Part shown: one piece after another, positions 4,373-6,786 of the stretch
Layout: the number at the start of each line of letters is the position of its first letter
Position numbering within the stretch: the stretch's first letter is position 1
Assembly (NCBI GenBank): GCA_964504195.1
Contig: CAZDDI010000112.1
Location: 1-6,786 of the forward strand
Direction of reading: 5' to 3'
Length of the DNA: 6,786 nucleotides
From: CAZDDI01 sp964504195
Lineage (GTDB): Bacteria; Chloroflexota; Anaerolineae; B4-G1; SLSP01
Translations under genes and position numbers: made by a program
The notes under the pieces: model-generated
Told to the model about the DNA's origin: nothing
The model's input: only the letters and a program-made list of their open reading frames with translations
Database searches by the model: none

Positions 4373-5560
4373 ATGAACGCAATCCAACAACGTATTCAAT
4401 CTATAACAGAACGTCTTGCTGAAGCCCGCGATAAGCGACACTATTTCTTTTTGCAATCTGTGGAACGTCTTGATGGGGCTTGGGTAGAGCTGGAGGGTCG
4501 TCGGATGCTGATGATGGCTTCCTATGGCTACCTCAATCTGTTACAACATCCGCATATTAACGCTGCTGCACAAGAGGCCGTAGCGCGTTATGGTACCGGT
4601 ACACATGGCGTGCGTTTACTTGCCGGCACCCTTCCGCTCCATCAGCAACTTGAGCAGACCATCGCGCGTTTCAAGGGCTGTGCGGATGCCATCGTCTACT
4701 CTAGTGGGTATGTCACCAATCTGGCGACTATTTCCACCCTGGTGGGACGCAACGATGTTGTTATCTCCGACAAACTCAATCATGCCAGTATTGTGGATGG
4801 TTGCTTGTTAAGCGGTGCGCAATTTTTGCGTTTCGCACATAATGATATGTGTGCTTTGGAGCGTTGTTTACAACGGGCTGGGGAGGCCGCCAAACTAGTC
4901 GTCGTTGATGCCGTTTTCAGTATGGATGGTGACATCATTGATTTGCCAAATGTCGTGCGACTCTGCCGGGAGTACGATGCGTTACTGATGATTGATGAGG
5001 CGCACAGTCTGGGGGTTTTGGGTGCGACCGGACGCGGCATTGAGGAACATTTTGGCATGCCCGGTGTAATTGATGTGAAGATGGGCACACTTTCCAAGAC
5101 CATTCCTAGCATCGGCGGTTATGTGGCAGGCGAGGCCGACCTCATTGCTTTTCTCAAGCACGCTGCCCGTGGATTTATCTTCTCGGCGGCGCTTCCTCCG
5201 GCCCAGGTTGCCGCGGCACAGGCTGCGTTTGAGGTCATTGTATCCGAGCCGGAGCGCGTGGCACAGCTTCAGCGTAATGTAACCTTCTTTTTAGCAGAGC
5301 TGCATGCTCGCGGTTTCGACACTCTCAATAGTAGCACCCCCATTGTTCCTATTATCTGCGGTTCTGATGAGCTCGCCTATAAAATGTCGCGCTCCTGCCA
5401 GGATCGTGACATTTTCGTGTTGCCGATTGTGTCCCCGGCTGTCCCGTCGGGGCTGGCGCGCTTGCGAGTCAATGTTACGGCCGCGCATACTCAGGCAGAC
5501 ATCACGTTGGCTCTGGATGTTATCGAGGAAGCCGGGCATACCCACGCTATTCTAAAGTGA
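4373..5560 (+). CDS. PLP-dependent alpha-oxoamine synthase, serine palmitoyltransferase-like
   Basis: This 395-residue fold-type I PLP enzyme belongs to the family that joins an amino acid to an acyl-CoA or acyl-ACP with loss of CO2 (BioF, Kbl, ALA synthase, serine palmitoyltransferase). Visible landmarks are GTGTHGVRLLAGT (74-86), the cofactor-stacking histidine in NHAS (H137), HNDM (156-159), IDEAHS with D208 and H211, the Schiff-base lysine K242 in GTLSK, and a C-terminal RLRVNVTAAHT (363-373). The GTLSKTIPSIGGYVAG and FIFSAALPPAQ wording looks nearer to the palmitoyltransferase-like branch than to BioF, where GTLGKALGSSGA is usual; this is a judgement from memory. The length matches soluble bacterial forms. 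No membrane segment is seen. The neighbouring dehydrogenase fits a sphingoid-base pathway, but no acyl carrier protein or ceramide synthase is in view. The product could also be biotin-, threonine- or natural-product-related. Confidence 0.9.
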   Translation: MNAIQQRIQSITERLAEARDKRHYFFLQSVERLDGAWVELEGRRMLMMASYGYLNLLQHPHINAAAQEAVARYGTGTHGVRLLAGTLPLHQQLEQTIARFKGCADAIVYSSGYVTNLATISTLVGRNDVVISDKLNHASIVDGCLLSGAQFLRFAHNDMCALERCLQRAGEAAKLVVVDAVFSMDGDIIDLPNVVRLCREYDALLMIDEAHSLGVLGATGRGIEEHFGMPGVIDVKMGTLSKTIPSIGGYVAGEADLIAFLKHAARGFIFSAALPPAQVAAAQAAFEVIVSEPERVAQLQRNVTFFLAELHARGFDTLNSSTPIVPIICGSDELAYKMSRSCQDRDIFVLPIVSPAVPSGLARLRVNVTAAHTQADITLALDVIEEAGHTHAILK

Positions 5561-5620
5561 GTGCTTGTAGTGCGGTATGAGGAAAACTTCAGCGTTTGTC
5601 CTTTTCCCCCTTTTTTGCAC

Positions 5621-5648
5621 TTGACACATTTTTAGAGTGTGGTAGAAT
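5621..5648 (+). promoter_or_regulatory. rRNA operon promoter
   Basis: A perfect TTGACA (5621-5626) and TAGAAT (5643-5648, five of six) are 16 bp apart. Transcription would start near 5655, giving a leader of about 185 nt before mature 16S. The strength suits an rRNA operon. It begins only 60 bp after the oxoamine synthase stop. Confidence 0.8.
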
Positions 5649-5721
5649 TCCGAATTGTTGATACACACACACAACAAGAGCAAGACTGCTTCATTTGGAG
5701 TAAGTTGCCAAGCCGGTGCGG

Positions 5722-5763
5722 GATAACTCGCAGCGGTTTTGTTATCTCTAAGGCCCTTTAACA
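5722..5763 (+). promoter_or_regulatory. rRNA leader antitermination region (hairpin plus boxA-like site)
   Basis: GATAAC (5722-5727) pairs with GTTATC (5741-5746). GGCCCTTTAACA (5752-5763) follows and closely resembles the E. coli rRNA boxA TGCTCTTTAACA. The order hairpin then boxA, upstream of 16S, fits a Nus-factor antitermination site. The hairpin's role as boxB is inferred. Confidence 0.6.
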
Positions 5764-5816
5764 ATTGAATAGTGACAGACAGCGAACCAGAACGAGACCA
5801 CAGCATCAGAGGAATA

Positions 5817-5836
5817 CTGTTCGCGGAAGCGAACGG
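5817..5836 (+). other. Leader hairpin with GGAA tetraloop next to the 16S 5' end
   Basis: CTGTTCGC (5817-5824) pairs with GCGAACGG (5829-5836), including one wobble, around a GNRA-type GGAA loop. It ends about four bases before the mature 16S start and may help define leader processing or folding. Confidence 0.5.
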
Positions 5837-5839
5837 AAT

Positions 5840-6786
<947 letters not shown>

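Noticed and set aside
5581..5616. Terminator after the oxoamine synthase
   Set aside because: GGAAAA and TTTTCC can pair over a 15-base loop and a T6 run follows after CCC, but the stem is short and AT-rich, so this is too weak to call.

Overview
The window looks like chromosomal DNA from a bacterium of the Chloroflexota or a close relative. This rests on the wording of the 16S rRNA (for example the ACGGGACCCCGCAC stretch), on degenerate heptanucleotide arrays between genes, and on C-rich/G-rich fold-back sequence of a kind I associate with that phylum. The placement is an inference; I could not search a database.

Layout. Positions 1-48 may be the last codons of a plus-strand gene. Positions 53-355 hold a gene-free fold-back element: 30-bp imperfect inverted ends around three near-perfect hairpins, with strong G-quadruplex motifs on opposite strands. 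Next is a minus-strand DtxR/MntR-type metal-dependent repressor (403-1053). A 24-bp perfect palindrome covers its promoter, so it probably represses itself. Seryl-tRNA synthetase (serS, 1332-2606) follows on the plus strand, with its own promoter and a leader that contains a heptamer array. It ends at a bidirectional terminator shared with a convergent 65-residue membrane protein (2736-2933, minus). Reading rightwards from that gene's upstream region are an NAD(P)-dependent extended short-chain dehydrogenase (3173-4153) and a PLP-dependent alpha-oxoamine synthase (4373-5560). The right end is an rRNA operon start: promoter, boxA-like leader and the first ~980 nucleotides of 16S rRNA, cut by the window edge.

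How the genes work together. serS and the 16S gene are translation housekeeping. The oxoamine synthase and dehydrogenase could form the first two steps of sphingoid-base synthesis (condensation of serine with an acyl thioester, then ketone reduction). The pairing suggests this, but neither specificity can be read from sequence alone. The repressor has a manganese-type primary metal site, but no transporter target is in view.

The most unusual signals are the nested fold-back element, the heptamer arrays (one of which supplies the repressor's stop codon), and a compensated G-C pair in the central pseudoknot of 16S rRNA that also alters two standard primer sites. No clearly new multi-gene system is visible.
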